Source of the DNA: Rhodobacteraceae bacterium IMCC1909
Lineage (GTDB): Bacteria; Pseudomonadota; Alphaproteobacteria; Rhodobacterales; Rhodobacteraceae
Reading direction: 5' to 3'
DNA: 64,000 bases
Assembly (NCBI GenBank): GCA_030704425.1
Contig: JAPDHM010000001.1
Location: 558,001-622,000, forward strand
This document shows positions 6,800 to 17,329 of this stretch, piece after piece; position 1 is the stretch's first letter; the number at the start of each line of letters is the position of its first letter. A program made the position numbers and the translations under genes. The notes under the pieces are model-generated. The model had not been told where the DNA came from. It ran no database searches and saw only the letters and a list, made by a program, of their open reading frames with translations.

Positions 6800-7789
6800 A
6801 TGCGGCCCGACTCCTCCCAATCTGCGCCGCATATCCCTGTTCTAATTTTACCATTGATTGATGCGGCTGCACCCATTGCGGGCACTTGGATTGATGGCAC
6901 GTTTGGGGCCGGGGGCTACAGTAAATATTTGCTCGACGCCGGTGCCGATCAGGTGATTGGCATTGACCGCGATCCCAGTGTTTTTGCGATGGCTGCCGAT
7001 TGGGCGCCGCAATTTGGGGATCGTTTGCAGCTTGTGCAAGACACGTTTTCCAATTTGGATCAAACCGCCGATGCGGTGGACGGCGTGGTGCTCGATATCG
7101 GTGTGTCCTCAATGCAGATCGATCAAGCAGAGCGGGGGTTTTCGTTTCAAAAAGATGGGCCGCTTGACATGCGCATGGGAGATACGGGCCCGACGGCAGC
7201 AGATCTTGTCAATAGCGCCAGTGCTGAGCAGATTGCCGATATTTTGTATAATTATGGCGAAGAGCGGGCCAGCCGCCGCATCGCCAAGATGATCGTTGCA
7301 CGCCGCGATGAGGCACCTTTTGAACGGACATTAGAATTGGCCGGTGTTGTTGGGCGGTGTTTGCCCCCGGCGAAGCCTGGCCAATCCCACCCCGCGACCC
7401 GCAGTTTTCAAGCTCTGCGTATCGCGGTAAATGGAGAATATGATCAATTAGTCCAAGGGCTTGCCGCCGCCGAACGGGTCTTGCGCCCTGGCGGTGTTTT
7501 GGCTGTGGTGACCTTTCATTCGGTTGAAGATCGCATCGTAAAACGGTTTTTCCAAGCCCGCGCAGGCACGCAGGCCGGAAGCCGATATGCGCCATTGGTC
7601 GAGGAGGTTCCGGCGCAATTTACCACGCAAAGCCGCAAGGCAATCAAAGCTTCAGAAGAGGAACTCGACGCCAATCCCCGCGCACGATCGGCCAAATTGC
7701 GCATTGGGTGGCGGACCGAGGCCCCGGCGCTGCCTGTTGATCCACGCAGCCTTGGCGTGCCGCAACTTCCACAGCGGAGGGCCTCATGA
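6800..7789 (+). CDS. rsmH: 16S rRNA (cytosine(1402)-N(4))-methyltransferase RsmH
   Basis: A 329-residue SAM-dependent enzyme that N4-methylates C1402 in the ribosomal P site. The sequence shows HIPVLI near residue 10, the SAM-binding [14 protein letters not shown] near 33-46, [25 protein letters not shown] and [14 protein letters not shown], all hallmark MraW/RsmH motifs. It begins 3 nt after the mraZ stop and ends overlapping ftsL by 4 nt (ATGA). Confidence 0.97.
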   Translation: MRPDSSQSAPHIPVLILPLIDAAAPIAGTWIDGTFGAGGYSKYLLDAGADQVIGIDRDPSVFAMAADWAPQFGDRLQLVQDTFSNLDQTADAVDGVVLDIGVSSMQIDQAERGFSFQKDGPLDMRMGDTGPTAADLVNSASAEQIADILYNYGEERASRRIAKMIVARRDEAPFERTLELAGVVGRCLPPAKPGQSHPATRSFQALRIAVNGEYDQLVQGLAAAERVLRPGGVLAVVTFHSVEDRIVKRFFQARAGTQAGSRYAPLVEEVPAQFTTQSRKAIKASEEELDANPRARSAKLRIGWRTEAPALPVDPRSLGVPQLPQRRAS

Positions 7790-8130
7790 AAAATCTGTTT
7801 TTGAGCTGTTTGGTTATTGGCGTCATGGGGCTCGCCTTTTGGGCCTATACTGAAAACTATGAAACCAAGGGCAAATTGGATGAAATTGCCCAGTTGAACC
7901 GCGATATTTCTGAGGCCCATTCGAGGCTGCGGGCGCTGAAAGCGGAATGGGCCTATCTCAATCGCCCGGAGCGGCTACTGCAGCTGGTGAATACCAATTT
8001 TGACGAGTTGAAATTGTTGCAACTGACGGCGGATCATTTTGCCCGTTTGGAGCAGATTCCATATCCTGGACCAGATTTGGGCCCAATCACTGAGCCGATT
8101 GAGGTGATGAACCGCGAGGCCTCTCCATGA
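7786..8130 (+). CDS. ftsL: Cell division protein FtsL
   Basis: A 114-residue bitopic membrane protein: one N-terminal transmembrane helix ([18 protein letters not shown], about residues 3-20) followed by a periplasmic coiled-coil-like helix ([20 protein letters not shown]). It is part of the FtsQLB complex that activates septal peptidoglycan synthesis. FtsL is poorly conserved, so identity rests on size, topology and position between rsmH and ftsI, with ATGA overlaps on both sides. Confidence 0.88.
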   Translation: MKNLFLSCLVIGVMGLAFWAYTENYETKGKLDEIAQLNRDISEAHSRLRALKAEWAYLNRPERLLQLVNTNFDELKLLQLTADHFARLEQIPYPGPDLGPITEPIEVMNREASP

Positions 8131-9908
8131 TTCGCAAACCCCTTCGGCCTTTGGCGCGCATATTTTCGGCCAGAACCGCCGGCGAAAATCCTGATTTGAT
8201 TGAACATGCCAATCGGCGCGAGCGCATCGAGATGCAGCATGAGCGAATTTTGCGCAAAACTCAGCGGCGTTTGTTTATGATGGGCGGAATATTCGTCATC
8301 AGTTTTGGCGTCATTGGCATGCGGATGACGGCTTTGGCGGTGTCCGAGCCGATTGAGCCCAAGGCCCGCGCCACAGCGGCACAGATTTTGGCCAGTCGAG
8401 CGGATATCCTTGACCGTAACGGCCGGGTTTTGGCCACGAATATCGACACCCATTCGCTCTATGCGCACCCGCGTCAACTCATTGATCCAGAGGGCACCGC
8501 CCGGCAATTGGTGGAGATATTTCCCGATATCAATGTCGAAAAAATGGCAGCGCGCTTGGCCGGACCGCAAGAGTTTTTGTGGCTCAAACCCGCCATTAGT
8601 CCAGAAGAAAAACAGGCCGTTCATGACATCGGCGAGCCGGGTTTGTTGTTCGGCCCGCGCGAAATGCGCCTCTATCCCAACGGTCAACTGGCCGGTCATA
8701 TTTTGGGAGGTACGACCTTTGGCGCCCAGGGTGTGCATTCTGCCGAAGTCATCGGAATGGCTGGCGTAGAAAAAGCCTTTGACACGTTCCTGCGCGATCC
8801 ACGATTTGACGGCCAACCTCTGCAGTTATCGATTGATCTGACGGTGCAATCGGCGCTGGAGGAGGCACTTTACGGCGGCATGCGCTTGATGAATGCCAAG
8901 GGCGCGTCAGCGGTGTTGATGGATGCCTATAGCGGTGAGGTCGTGTCGCTCGCCAGCCTGCCAGATTTTGATCCCAACAACCGCCCACGGCCTTTGACGC
9001 AGGGCGACGCAAGCGACAGCGCGCTGTTCAACCGTGCGGTCCAAGGGGTCTATGAGCTGGGTTCGGCGTTCAAGGCTTTTACGGTGGCCCAAGCGATGGA
9101 TCTGGGTCTGGTGGAGCCTGGCAGCATGGTCGATACCAAAGGCCCATTGCGGTGGGGCAAACATAAGATCAACGACTATCGTGATTATGGCGCGCAGATG
9201 TCTGTTGAAAAGGTATTGATCAAATCCTCAAATATCGGCACGGCCCGCCTGTCTTTAATGATCGGGGCTGAGTTGCAAAAAGACTTTTTGGATCGCCTCG
9301 GCCTGCTGCAAACTACACCGATTGAAGTGATCGAGGGCCCAACCGGGCGGCCGCAATACCCAAGAAAATGGTCTGATATCTCAACAATGACGATCTCCTA
9401 TGGGCATGGCATTTCGACCTCGCCGGTGCATCTGGCCGCGGGATATGCGGCCATTGTCAATGGTGGGACGTTGGTCAAACCGACGCTGTTAAAACAACCG
9501 GCCGCACCGCGTGGCGCGCGCATTATCTCTGAAAAAACGTCCCGGGATTTGCGCAGTATGATGCGGCGTGTGGTGACGGAAGGGACCGCTAAGATGGGCG
9601 ATGTTCCAGGGTATTCTGTGGCTGGGAAAACGGGAACTGCGGATAAGCCTAGTCCGCAGGGTGGCTATTACAAAGATAAAGTTCTGGCGACTTTCGCCAG
9701 TTTCTTTCCAAGCACCGATCCGCGTTATGTCTTGATCGTGACGCTTGATGAGCCCGAAGATCGCACCGGCCCGGAGCCACGCCGAACGGCGGGCGCCACC
9801 GCCGTGCCTGTTGCGGCAGAAATTATCCGGCGTGTTGCGCCTTTGCTGGGCATCGCTCCAGAGATTGAACCCACGCTAAAAAATGGTTTAACATTGGCCA
9901 ACAATTGA
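8127..9908 (+). CDS. ftsI: Septal peptidoglycan transpeptidase FtsI (PBP3)
   Basis: A 593-residue class B penicillin-binding protein that crosslinks septal peptidoglycan in the divisome. The cytoplasmic tail and single transmembrane segment (about residues 50-72) precede the dimerisation domain (ASRADILDRNGRVLA). The transpeptidase motifs are complete: catalytic Ser313 in GSAFK, SSN at 367-369, and KTG at 501-503. Its start overlaps ftsL by 4 nt; murE follows after 22 nt. Confidence 0.97.
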   Translation: MIRKPLRPLARIFSARTAGENPDLIEHANRRERIEMQHERILRKTQRRLFMMGGIFVISFGVIGMRMTALAVSEPIEPKARATAAQILASRADILDRNGRVLATNIDTHSLYAHPRQLIDPEGTARQLVEIFPDINVEKMAARLAGPQEFLWLKPAISPEEKQAVHDIGEPGLLFGPREMRLYPNGQLAGHILGGTTFGAQGVHSAEVIGMAGVEKAFDTFLRDPRFDGQPLQLSIDLTVQSALEEALYGGMRLMNAKGASAVLMDAYSGEVVSLASLPDFDPNNRPRPLTQGDASDSALFNRAVQGVYELGSAFKAFTVAQAMDLGLVEPGSMVDTKGPLRWGKHKINDYRDYGAQMSVEKVLIKSSNIGTARLSLMIGAELQKDFLDRLGLLQTTPIEVIEGPTGRPQYPRKWSDISTMTISYGHGISTSPVHLAAGYAAIVNGGTLVKPTLLKQPAAPRGARIISEKTSRDLRSMMRRVVTEGTAKMGDVPGYSVAGKTGTADKPSPQGGYYKDKVLATFASFFPSTDPRYVLIVTLDEPEDRTGPEPRRTAGATAVPVAAEIIRRVAPLLGIAPEIEPTLKNGLTLANN

Positions 9909-9930
9909 TTTTTAGAAAGCGAGCCGGTGG

Positions 9931-11409
9931 ATGGCGACCAAGAGCAAAACCCTTGCAAATTTAGGTCTGACCACGGCGCGGGCGTCTCAGCTGGAAATTC
10001 AAGGCCTCGCGATTGACAGCCGGGACGTGCGGCAAGGGTTCCTTTTTGCAGCTCTGCTGGGGAGCCGTAGCCATGGGGCTGAATTTGCCCCATATGCCCT
10101 GCGCCAAGGGGCCAGTGCTATTTTAACCGATACGGACGGGGCGGCATGGATCTCCAAAACCTGTCCAAACCACGCAGCGGAGATCTGCGTTGTCGATGAT
10201 CCGCGCCAGGCGCTTGCGGCGGCTTCAGCTTTGTTCTTTGGCGCGCAGCCGGAGGTGATGGTGGCGGTGACGGGCACCAATGGCAAAACCTCTGTGGCCA
10301 GTTTTTGCCGGCAAATTTGGAGTGAATTGGGGCTGTCGGCGATCAACTTGGGCACAACTGGGGTGCAGGGGGCGTGGAGCGCGCCCTTGAGCCATACCAC
10401 ACCGGAGCCCATCACCCTGCACCGGCTCTTAGCTCACGCCGCCGCCGCTGGCGTCACCCATGGCGCGATGGAGGCCTCCAGTCATGGATTGGAGCAAAAG
10501 CGCTTGGATGGGGTGGTTTTGGCAGTGGCCGGCTTCACCAATTTCACGCAAGATCATCTCGATTATCACGGCACATTTGAGGCCTATTTTGCCGCAAAGT
10601 CAGGTCTGTTTGACCGCGTGTTGGGGCCGCAAGGATGGGCTGTCATCAATATTGATGATGCCAATGGAATGGTGCTTTATGACGCGTGCCGCAAGCGCGG
10701 ACAAAGCTGTCTGACCGTTGGCCGCAGCATCGCTGATTTGCAGATTTTAGGGCAAACATTTGACGCCAGTGGTCAAGAGATTCTATGCGCCTGGCAGGGC
10801 ACACGTTATCAGGTCAAAGTGCCTTTGGTGGGCGGATTCCAAGGGGAAAACTTGCTGTTGGCTGCGGGCATGGTTCTGGCTACGGGCGCGGAGGCGGAAG
10901 CGGTCTTTTCTGTGTTGAAATCCGTGAGACCAGTGCGCGGGCGCATGGAATTGGCTGCCACGCGCGCCAATGGAGCCTCCGTTTATGTGGATTATGCCCA
11001 TACGCCCGATGCTGTCTCAACGGCGCTGCAAGCCTTGCGGCCGCATGTCAGGGGGCGGCTTGTTGTGGTTCTTGGCGCAGGCGGAGACCGCGACCCGGGC
11101 AAGCGGGTGTTGATGGGGCAAGCGGCGGCGGCGCATGCGGACAGGGTGATCGTCACGGATGACAATCCACGCAGTGAAGATCCCGCCGCCATTCGCGCTA
11201 TGGTGTTGGCTGGCGCAGGCGAGGCTGAAGAGGTCGGCGATCGGGCGGAAGCGATTTTATATGGGGTCGATGGGTTGCAACCCGGGGATTGTTTGCTGAT
11301 TGCCGGTAAGGGACATGAAACAGGTCAAATTATTGGAGAAGATATTTTACCTTTTGATGACGTAGAACAGGCGAGCATCTCTGTAGCTGCTTTGGAGGAT
11401 TTTGCGTAA
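9931..11409 (+). CDS. murE: UDP-MurNAc-tripeptide ligase MurE
   Basis: A 492-residue ATP-dependent ligase that adds the third stem-peptide residue to UDP-MurNAc-L-Ala-D-Glu; meso-diaminopimelate is expected in a Gram-negative. The P-loop VTGTNGKTSVASF is near residue 112-124, followed by the central-domain motif TTPEP. The C-terminal DDNPRSEDP (about 410) carries the DNPR motif that selects meso-DAP in characterised MurE. The final A of its stop is the first A of the murF ATG. Confidence 0.97.
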   Translation: MATKSKTLANLGLTTARASQLEIQGLAIDSRDVRQGFLFAALLGSRSHGAEFAPYALRQGASAILTDTDGAAWISKTCPNHAAEICVVDDPRQALAAASALFFGAQPEVMVAVTGTNGKTSVASFCRQIWSELGLSAINLGTTGVQGAWSAPLSHTTPEPITLHRLLAHAAAAGVTHGAMEASSHGLEQKRLDGVVLAVAGFTNFTQDHLDYHGTFEAYFAAKSGLFDRVLGPQGWAVINIDDANGMVLYDACRKRGQSCLTVGRSIADLQILGQTFDASGQEILCAWQGTRYQVKVPLVGGFQGENLLLAAGMVLATGAEAEAVFSVLKSVRPVRGRMELAATRANGASVYVDYAHTPDAVSTALQALRPHVRGRLVVVLGAGGDRDPGKRVLMGQAAAAHADRVIVTDDNPRSEDPAAIRAMVLAGAGEAEEVGDRAEAILYGVDGLQPGDCLLIAGKGHETGQIIGEDILPFDDVEQASISVAALEDFA

Positions 11410-12827
11410 TGGCCCTATGGACGGCTTTCGAGGCTCAAGCTGCGACAGGCGGCTATTGTGCGGCGCCCTGGGAGGCTCATGGCGTGTCGATTGACACACG
11501 CACATTGCAGCCGGGGGATCTTTTTGTTGCTTTGAAAGCGGCCCGTGATGGTCATGATTTTGTGGCGCAGGCCCTCAAGAAAGGAGCGGCTGCCGCTTTG
11601 GTGGAGCGGCGCCCAGATGGGGTGCCTGAGACTGCACCGCTGCTGATTGTGCCGGATGTCCTGCAGGCGCTGATTGACTTGGGCCGGGCGGCACGGGCAC
11701 GTTGCGCGGCGAAAGTTTTGGCAGTGACCGGATCGGTGGGCAAGACCTCGACCAAGGAGATGCTGCGCACGGTGCTTGAGTTTCAGGGGCGGACACATGC
11801 CTCGGTGGCCAGTTACAACAACCATTGGGGGGTGCCGCTGACGCTGGCGCGCATGCCGGCGGAAACCCAATTTGCCATTTTCGAAATTGGCATGAATCAT
11901 CCTGGAGAAATTGCGCCTTTGAGCGAGATGGTGCAGCCGCATGTGGCAATGATCACAACCGTGGCCCTGGCGCATATGGAAGCCTTTGAAAGCCTGGAGG
12001 GTATTGCCCGCGAGAAGGCGGATATCGTGGCTGGGTTGATGCCCGGAGGCGCGGCTATTTTGCCGGCTGATGTGCCGACAATTGACATCCTTGTACAAGC
12101 CGCCTTGGCCAAAGGGGCGACGATTGTGGGATTTGGCGAGACGGCCGATGCCTTTCGCCTGACGGCTCTGGAGATGCACCACGATGTCACGGTGATCCAG
12201 GCCCGTCTGCGTAGCGCGCCCGCAGTGCTGCGTTTGAACACATTGGGGCGGCATTTTGCCGTGAACGCCATGGGTGTTTTGGCGGCGGTTGAGGCTCTGT
12301 CTGGAGATCCGACGCGGGCCGCGGTTGATCTGTTCCGCTGGCACCCTCCGGCGGGGCGTGGGCGGCGAGAGACCGTCAGCCTAGATCCGGCAGATACCAA
12401 CGCCTATTTCGAGCTGATTGATGACGCCTATAATGCCAACCCTGCCTCTATGGCGGCGGCCTTGGAAGTTTTGGCGGCCTCTGATCCGCAAGAGCAGACA
12501 AGGCAGGGGTCGCGGCGCATTGCGATTTTGGGTGATATGCTGGAACTGGGGCAGGAAGAGGCGCAAATTCACGCGCAGCTGGCCGACAATAACCACCTGT
12601 TAACCTTGGATGTGGTGCATTGTGTTGGACCACGCATGCGTGCCTGTTATGACGCTTTGCCAGCCGCAATCCGCGGTCGCTGGGTGCAAGAGGCGCAAGA
12701 GCTGGCCTCGGGCTTGGGAGAGTTGATCGCAACGGGAGACCGGGTTTTGGTCAAAGGCTCTTTGGGAAGCAAAGTTTCACTGATTGTTGACCTAATCCGC
12801 AATTTAGGGCATCGCTCACAACCGTAG
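11409..12827 (+). CDS. murF: UDP-MurNAc-tripeptide--D-alanyl-D-alanine ligase MurF
   Basis: A 472-residue ligase that joins D-Ala-D-Ala (made by the Ddl encoded at 25 kb) to the UDP-MurNAc-tripeptide, completing the cytoplasmic pentapeptide precursor. Visible signatures are the N-terminal DTRTLQPGDLFVAL, P-loop VTGSVGKTSTKEML near residue 105-118, SYNNHWGVPLTL, and DDAYNANPASM near 340. It overlaps murE by one nucleotide; mraY begins 17 nt after its stop. Confidence 0.97.
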   Translation: MALWTAFEAQAATGGYCAAPWEAHGVSIDTRTLQPGDLFVALKAARDGHDFVAQALKKGAAAALVERRPDGVPETAPLLIVPDVLQALIDLGRAARARCAAKVLAVTGSVGKTSTKEMLRTVLEFQGRTHASVASYNNHWGVPLTLARMPAETQFAIFEIGMNHPGEIAPLSEMVQPHVAMITTVALAHMEAFESLEGIAREKADIVAGLMPGGAAILPADVPTIDILVQAALAKGATIVGFGETADAFRLTALEMHHDVTVIQARLRSAPAVLRLNTLGRHFAVNAMGVLAAVEALSGDPTRAAVDLFRWHPPAGRGRRETVSLDPADTNAYFELIDDAYNANPASMAAALEVLAASDPQEQTRQGSRRIAILGDMLELGQEEAQIHAQLADNNHLLTLDVVHCVGPRMRACYDALPAAIRGRWVQEAQELASGLGELIATGDRVLVKGSLGSKVSLIVDLIRNLGHRSQP

Positions 12828-12844
12828 GTGTAAGGGGAATTTAA

Positions 12845-13927
12845 ATGGTTTATTGGCTGACATTACTGTCGGATGGCGGCGATTTCTTTAATCTCTTTCG
12901 CTATATCACCGTCCGGGCCGGCGGGGCATTTTTGACATCGCTGCTTTTTGGATTTGTGTTTGGCAAGCCTTTGATAAACCTCTTGCGCCGCCGCCAGGGG
13001 CGTGGGCAACCGATCCGATCAGACGGGCCTGAGGGGCATCAATCCAAAGCGGGCACGCCGACTATGGGCGGCGCGCTTATTTTGGGGGCCTTGGTTGTCT
13101 CAACTCTGCTGTGGGCGCGGCTTGATAATATGCATATTTGGGTGGTGCTTTTTGTCACCATCGGCTTTGGCGCGATTGGCTTTGCCGATGACTATGCCAA
13201 AGTCTCCAAACAGACCTCTGCCGGGGTCTCGGGACGGGTCCGTCTCGGATTGGGGTTTGTGATTGCTCTGATCGCCGCGCTGGTGGCCGCGCAGCTGCAT
13301 CCCGAAGGCCTACGCTTGCAGGTGGCTGTGCCGGTCCTGAAAGACACATTGATGCCGTTTGGCATATTGTTTTTTCCCTTTGCTATGATCGTGATTGTCG
13401 GAACGGCCAATGCGGTCAACCTTACGGATGGTTTGGATGGTTTGGCCGTCATGCCCGTGATGATTGCCGCGGCGGCGCTTGGCGTTTTGGCCTATGCGGT
13501 GGGCCGGGTTGATTTCACCCAATATCTTGACGTGCATTATGTGCCCGGAACGGGGGAGTTATTGATTTTCTGCATGGCGTTGATTGGCGGAGGCTTGGGC
13601 TTTCTATGGTATAATGCGCCACCTGCCGCCATATTCATGGGGGATACGGGCAGCCTCTCGCTGGGCGGGGCGCTGGGTGCTATTGCCATTTTGACCAAAC
13701 ATGAGATTGTTTGGGCGATCATTGGCGGGGTGTTTGTGGCGGAGGCCTTGAGTGTGATCATCCAGGTGTTTTGGTTTAAACGCACAGGACGGCGGGTGTT
13801 TCTCATGGCGCCGATCCATCATCATTTTGAGAAAAAAGGCTATGCGGAAAGCCAGATCGTGATCCGGTTCTGGATCATTGCCATTGTCTTGGCGATGATA
13901 GGCCTGGCGACATTGAAAGTCCGGTAA
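12845..13927 (+). CDS. mraY: Phospho-MurNAc-pentapeptide transferase MraY
   Basis: A 360-residue polytopic inner-membrane enzyme (about ten hydrophobic segments) that transfers phospho-MurNAc-pentapeptide to undecaprenyl phosphate, giving lipid I. Diagnostic residues are present: KAGTPTMGG near residue 70, GFADDYAK with the Asp pair near 118, [13 protein letters not shown] near 190, [12 protein letters not shown] near 265 and the HHHFE histidine motif near 325. AAGGGG lies about 9 nt upstream of the ATG. Confidence 0.98.
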   Translation: MVYWLTLLSDGGDFFNLFRYITVRAGGAFLTSLLFGFVFGKPLINLLRRRQGRGQPIRSDGPEGHQSKAGTPTMGGALILGALVVSTLLWARLDNMHIWVVLFVTIGFGAIGFADDYAKVSKQTSAGVSGRVRLGLGFVIALIAALVAAQLHPEGLRLQVAVPVLKDTLMPFGILFFPFAMIVIVGTANAVNLTDGLDGLAVMPVMIAAAALGVLAYAVGRVDFTQYLDVHYVPGTGELLIFCMALIGGGLGFLWYNAPPAAIFMGDTGSLSLGGALGAIAILTKHEIVWAIIGGVFVAEALSVIIQVFWFKRTGRRVFLMAPIHHHFEKKGYAESQIVIRFWIIAIVLAMIGLATLKVR

Positions 13928-13965
13928 ATTTACATCAGGGCCGCGCGGCCATTGGAGAGCACAGG

Positions 13966-15363
13966 ATGATAGCAGTTCAAGGAATGCATGGGCGCCGGGT
14001 CTTTGTGCTTGGGATGGGCCGCTCTGGCCTGGTTGCCGCGCAGGCTTTGGTGGCTGGCGGCGCAGATGTATTGTGCTGGGATGACGGCGAGACGGGGCGG
14101 CAGCGGGCTGAGGAGGCTGGCCTCAGCTGCCGCGATCCGCTGCGTGGCGCTCTTGAGGGTGTGGATATGCTCATCACCTCACCGGGGATTGCGCACCTCT
14201 ATCCCAAACCGCATCCAGCGATTGCCTTGGCAATGCAGCTCGGCATTCCTCTCGACAATGATATCGGCTTGTTCTTTCGCTCCTTTGCGACGCAATCGTG
14301 GACGGGCTTTGATATGGCGCCCAAGGTGATTGCTGTGACGGGATCCAATGGCAAATCCACGACCAGCGCTTTAATCCATCATTTGCTAGAGGTGGCCGGG
14401 CGACGCAGCCAGTTGGCTGGAAATATCGGCCGCGGGGTGCTGGATCTGCAACCGGCGGAGGATGGCGATGTGATCGTGTTGGAATTATCCTCCTATCAGC
14501 TGGAACTGGCCCGTAGTCTGACGCCCGATATCGCAGTGTTTACAAACCTCTCCCCAGATCATTTGGATCGCCACGCGGGATACGGCGGGTATTTCGCCGC
14601 CAAACGCCGTCTGTTTGCAGAAGGCTGCCCAGATGTCGCGGTGATTGGCGTTGACGAGCCAGAGGGGCAGTATTTGGCCACGCAATTTTCCGATCACACC
14701 CATGATGATCGGGTGATCCGTGTCGTCTCGGGACAAAAACCAAAAGGCAACAACTGGCAGGTAACGGCGCGCAAAGGGTTTTTGGCAGAAAGCCGGAAGG
14801 GCCGGCAAATCGCCTCAATTGATCTGCGCGATATCCCGGGACTGCCAGGGGCGCACAATCATCAAAATGCCTCTGCCGCCTATTCGGTGCTGCGCGCTTT
14901 GAATGTGGCGCCGCGGGTGATTGAAGAGGGGCTTCGCAGTTTCGCAGGCCTGCCACATCGTAGCCAGATGATTGGTGAGATATCCGGGGTGCGCTTTGTT
15001 AATGACAGTAAGGCCACGAATATCGGCGCTGCACTCAAAGCGCTGAGCGCATTTGACAATATCCGCTGGATCTGTGGCGGATTGCAGAAGGAGGGGGGGC
15101 TCTCTGCGCTGCAACCGGCCTTTGGGCGTGTGCAAAAGGCCTATGTTATTGGCCGTGAGGCCGAGGCTTTTGCTATGCAGCTTGATGTGGACTGCGAAGT
15201 TTGCACCACGATGCAAGCGGCAGTCCGAGCCGCCTGTGCACAAAGCCTGCCTGGCGACGTGGTCCTGCTCGCCCCGGCTGCGGCGAGTTTTGACCAATAC
15301 GACAGTTTCGAAACCCGCGGCGAAGATTTCATCGCACAGGTCGCGGCGATTAAAGCGACGTGA
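13966..15363 (+). CDS. murD: UDP-MurNAc-L-alanine--D-glutamate ligase MurD
   Basis: A 465-residue ligase that adds D-Glu to UDP-MurNAc-L-Ala. The N-terminal Rossmann-like motif [15 protein letters not shown] is near residue 13, the P-loop [14 protein letters not shown] near 123, and the central domain contains [11 protein letters not shown]. The C-terminal domain has NDSKATN near 345. It is the last gene of the first dcw block; the expected next gene, ftsW, is displaced about 4.1 kb downstream by the glycosyltransferase and flavoprotein genes. Confidence 0.97.
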   Translation: MIAVQGMHGRRVFVLGMGRSGLVAAQALVAGGADVLCWDDGETGRQRAEEAGLSCRDPLRGALEGVDMLITSPGIAHLYPKPHPAIALAMQLGIPLDNDIGLFFRSFATQSWTGFDMAPKVIAVTGSNGKSTTSALIHHLLEVAGRRSQLAGNIGRGVLDLQPAEDGDVIVLELSSYQLELARSLTPDIAVFTNLSPDHLDRHAGYGGYFAAKRRLFAEGCPDVAVIGVDEPEGQYLATQFSDHTHDDRVIRVVSGQKPKGNNWQVTARKGFLAESRKGRQIASIDLRDIPGLPGAHNHQNASAAYSVLRALNVAPRVIEEGLRSFAGLPHRSQMIGEISGVRFVNDSKATNIGAALKALSAFDNIRWICGGLQKEGGLSALQPAFGRVQKAYVIGREAEAFAMQLDVDCEVCTTMQAAVRAACAQSLPGDVVLLAPAAASFDQYDSFETRGEDFIAQVAAIKAT

Positions 15364-15542
15364 CCCGCGCCACCGGCCTTTTGATGACGGCTGGCGGGAT
15401 GGCAACATTGCGTGTAAGTACCTAGTGTAATTTGTGATTTTAACCCTGATATCTGTGACATTAAGGATGTAAAATTGGGGGCGAAACTATTTATCGAGTG
15501 CGGAGAGTCTCAAGATATCATCTTGAAAATCAGGAAGGCAAA

Positions 15543-16268
15543 GTGCAGGTACCACAAATTTTTGTATTAACCCTTGAGGGGACCGAGCACCGACGTAGGA
15601 CGCTCGTGAAACGACTAGGCGATCAGGGCCTTTCTTATGAATTATTTTTTGGAATTGATGGCCGTAATGTATCTGAGGAATATGAAAGATTAATTGATCG
15701 TCTATCGGCTCAAGAAAACCTTGGCCGCCCTATGGTTGATGCTGAGTTGGCCTGCGCGCTTTCGCACAATAGAATTTATCAAAAGATTGTAGAGAGAGGA
15801 ATGGGCTGCGCGATTATCTTAGAGGATGACATCACGCTCAGTGACCAGTTGGTCCCCTTTTTTGACGGCATATCCGAGGTTCTCTGTGACATGCTCTTAT
15901 TGGGATATAGCAAGGGTCGCTTCTCACGTCGAAATGTAGTTCATTTTGGCAACAAACTGCGTGCGCATAAGGTGCTTTTGGCACCCTACGGAACAACAGG
16001 ATATATGGTCACAAATTTTGCAGCAAGCTGGTTCATAAAGTATTCACACAAGATTGCATATGTCGCTGATTGGCCTTTTGATATCACTGCAATAGATCGT
16101 CGCGCTGTTGTACCCAGGTTGGTTCATCATTCTCAAACCGCTGAAAATTTGTCGACCGTGCAGAAGTCTTGTTCTCATGTACGGGTTAAAGGCTCGAGTA
16201 AACGATTTCTTAAACTAAGCTATTGGAAGCGGTGGTGGATAAAACGCTTTGGCTTGAAGTTGGTATAG
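15543..16268 (+). CDS. Glycosyltransferase family 25 (LPS biosynthesis type)
   Basis: A 241-residue GT25 protein. It has the N-terminal FVLTLEGTEHRRRTL motif, an ELACALSHNRIYQ segment near residue 80 and the metal-binding acidic motif IILEDDITLS near 100. A GTTGYMVTN segment near 155 is typical of the family, which adds galactose or glucose to LPS/LOS cores. GTG at 15543 is preferred because AGGAAGG lies at 15532-15538 and the motif then starts at residue 5; an in-frame GTG at 15498 would add 15 residues. Base composition is clearly more AT-rich than the flanking mur genes, suggesting acquisition. The sugar and acceptor are unknown. Confidence 0.85.
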   Translation: MQVPQIFVLTLEGTEHRRRTLVKRLGDQGLSYELFFGIDGRNVSEEYERLIDRLSAQENLGRPMVDAELACALSHNRIYQKIVERGMGCAIILEDDITLSDQLVPFFDGISEVLCDMLLLGYSKGRFSRRNVVHFGNKLRAHKVLLAPYGTTGYMVTNFAASWFIKYSHKIAYVADWPFDITAIDRRAVVPRLVHHSQTAENLSTVQKSCSHVRVKGSSKRFLKLSYWKRWWIKRFGLKLV

Positions 16269-16355
16269 GCGATTTCACCAGTTTACAAAAATCAAGTTGT
16301 GTTGTGTTTTCGTCATAGTTAGCCTGCGGTACCAAATATGGAAGCGGAGTGTCCA

Positions 16356-17322
16356 ATGTCCAAACGCGTTGCATTCTTAGGCCGTGATACGGAAAGTTTT
16401 TTTGAACAGTTGTTTGTGGATGATGGGCGAGGGCAAATTATTCCTGTGCCTGTTGAGCAGGCAGATTATGTATTTTATTCAAATTTTATCACCGATCATC
16501 ACGCTTGGTCCCGATGTGATTAGGATTATGATTACGGACGAAAATATATGTCCAGACTTTAATGCCTGTGATTATGCAATTTCTAGTTAACACCTCGATT
16601 ATAGTGACCGGCATTTTAGAGCTCCAGTTTATTGCCTTTATGGCAAAACGATAGGATTAGGACACCGTTCAGAATTCACGGAAAAAGATTTGTTGCAGAA
16701 AAACGAATTTTGCAATTTCATCCATTCCAACAGTAATTTAGCGAAACCAATTCGCAAGGATTTTTTTCGAGCGCTTGATTCTAGAATTCCGGTGATATCT
16801 GCTGGGCGTTTTTTGCAAAATGATAGGTCTTTGTCTAACCAAGCAAATGATTTGGACTGGCATAGTAGCAAGTTGAAATTTCAACACAGATTCTGGTTCA
16901 CAATTGCGATTGAAAATTCTGAGAGTCCCGGGTATTTTACCGAAAGATTAACGGATGCGTTTTTGGAGGGGACTATTCCAATCTACTGGGGCGACCTCCG
17001 TGTGGCTGAGGAATTCAATCCCCAAGCATTTATTGACCTTAGGTCGTACGAAAATTTTTCGGTGGATATTGATGATATTATTTATCAAGATCAACACCTT
17101 GAGTGTATCCTCGAAATTTTAAACGCGCCCGTTTTTAACGATGGAGTAAACAAAATTAATGAATTTAAAGCTGGAGCACAGGCGTTCCTGCAGGCGATAT
17201 TTGATCAACCGTTATATGAAGCGCGCCGATGTCCACGGCATGGAAATTCACATTGGCTGGAACAAAGACGTCGAAAAGACCAAACTGGTTTCAAAAAGCT
17301 CTTGAAGCGAAATCGCCAATAG
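16356..17322 (+). pseudogene. Broken glycosyltransferase family 10 (fucosyltransferase-like) gene
   Basis: The pieces assemble into a GT10 alpha-1,3-fucosyltransferase-like protein. An N-terminal piece (SKRVAFLGRDTESF...FYSNF) in one frame ends at a TAG at 16521-16523. The next piece (IMITDENICPDFNACDYAIS) continues in a second frame, so there is a frameshift near 16505-16525. That frame meets TAA at 16588 inside a conserved region, and homology continues right after it (HLDYSDRHFRAPVYCLYG). The C-terminal part includes the donor-binding motif ENSESPGYFTERLTDAFLEG near 16912-16971 and IPIYWGD. One frameshift plus one nonsense codon make it non-functional unless the assembly is wrong. AT-rich; GGAG lies 7 nt before the ATG at 16356. 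Confidence 0.8.
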
Positions 17323-17329
17323 CTCGTGT

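Noticed and set aside
11415-12344. 309-codon minus-strand frame inside murF
   Set aside because: Antisense shadow of a gene with all MurF motifs.
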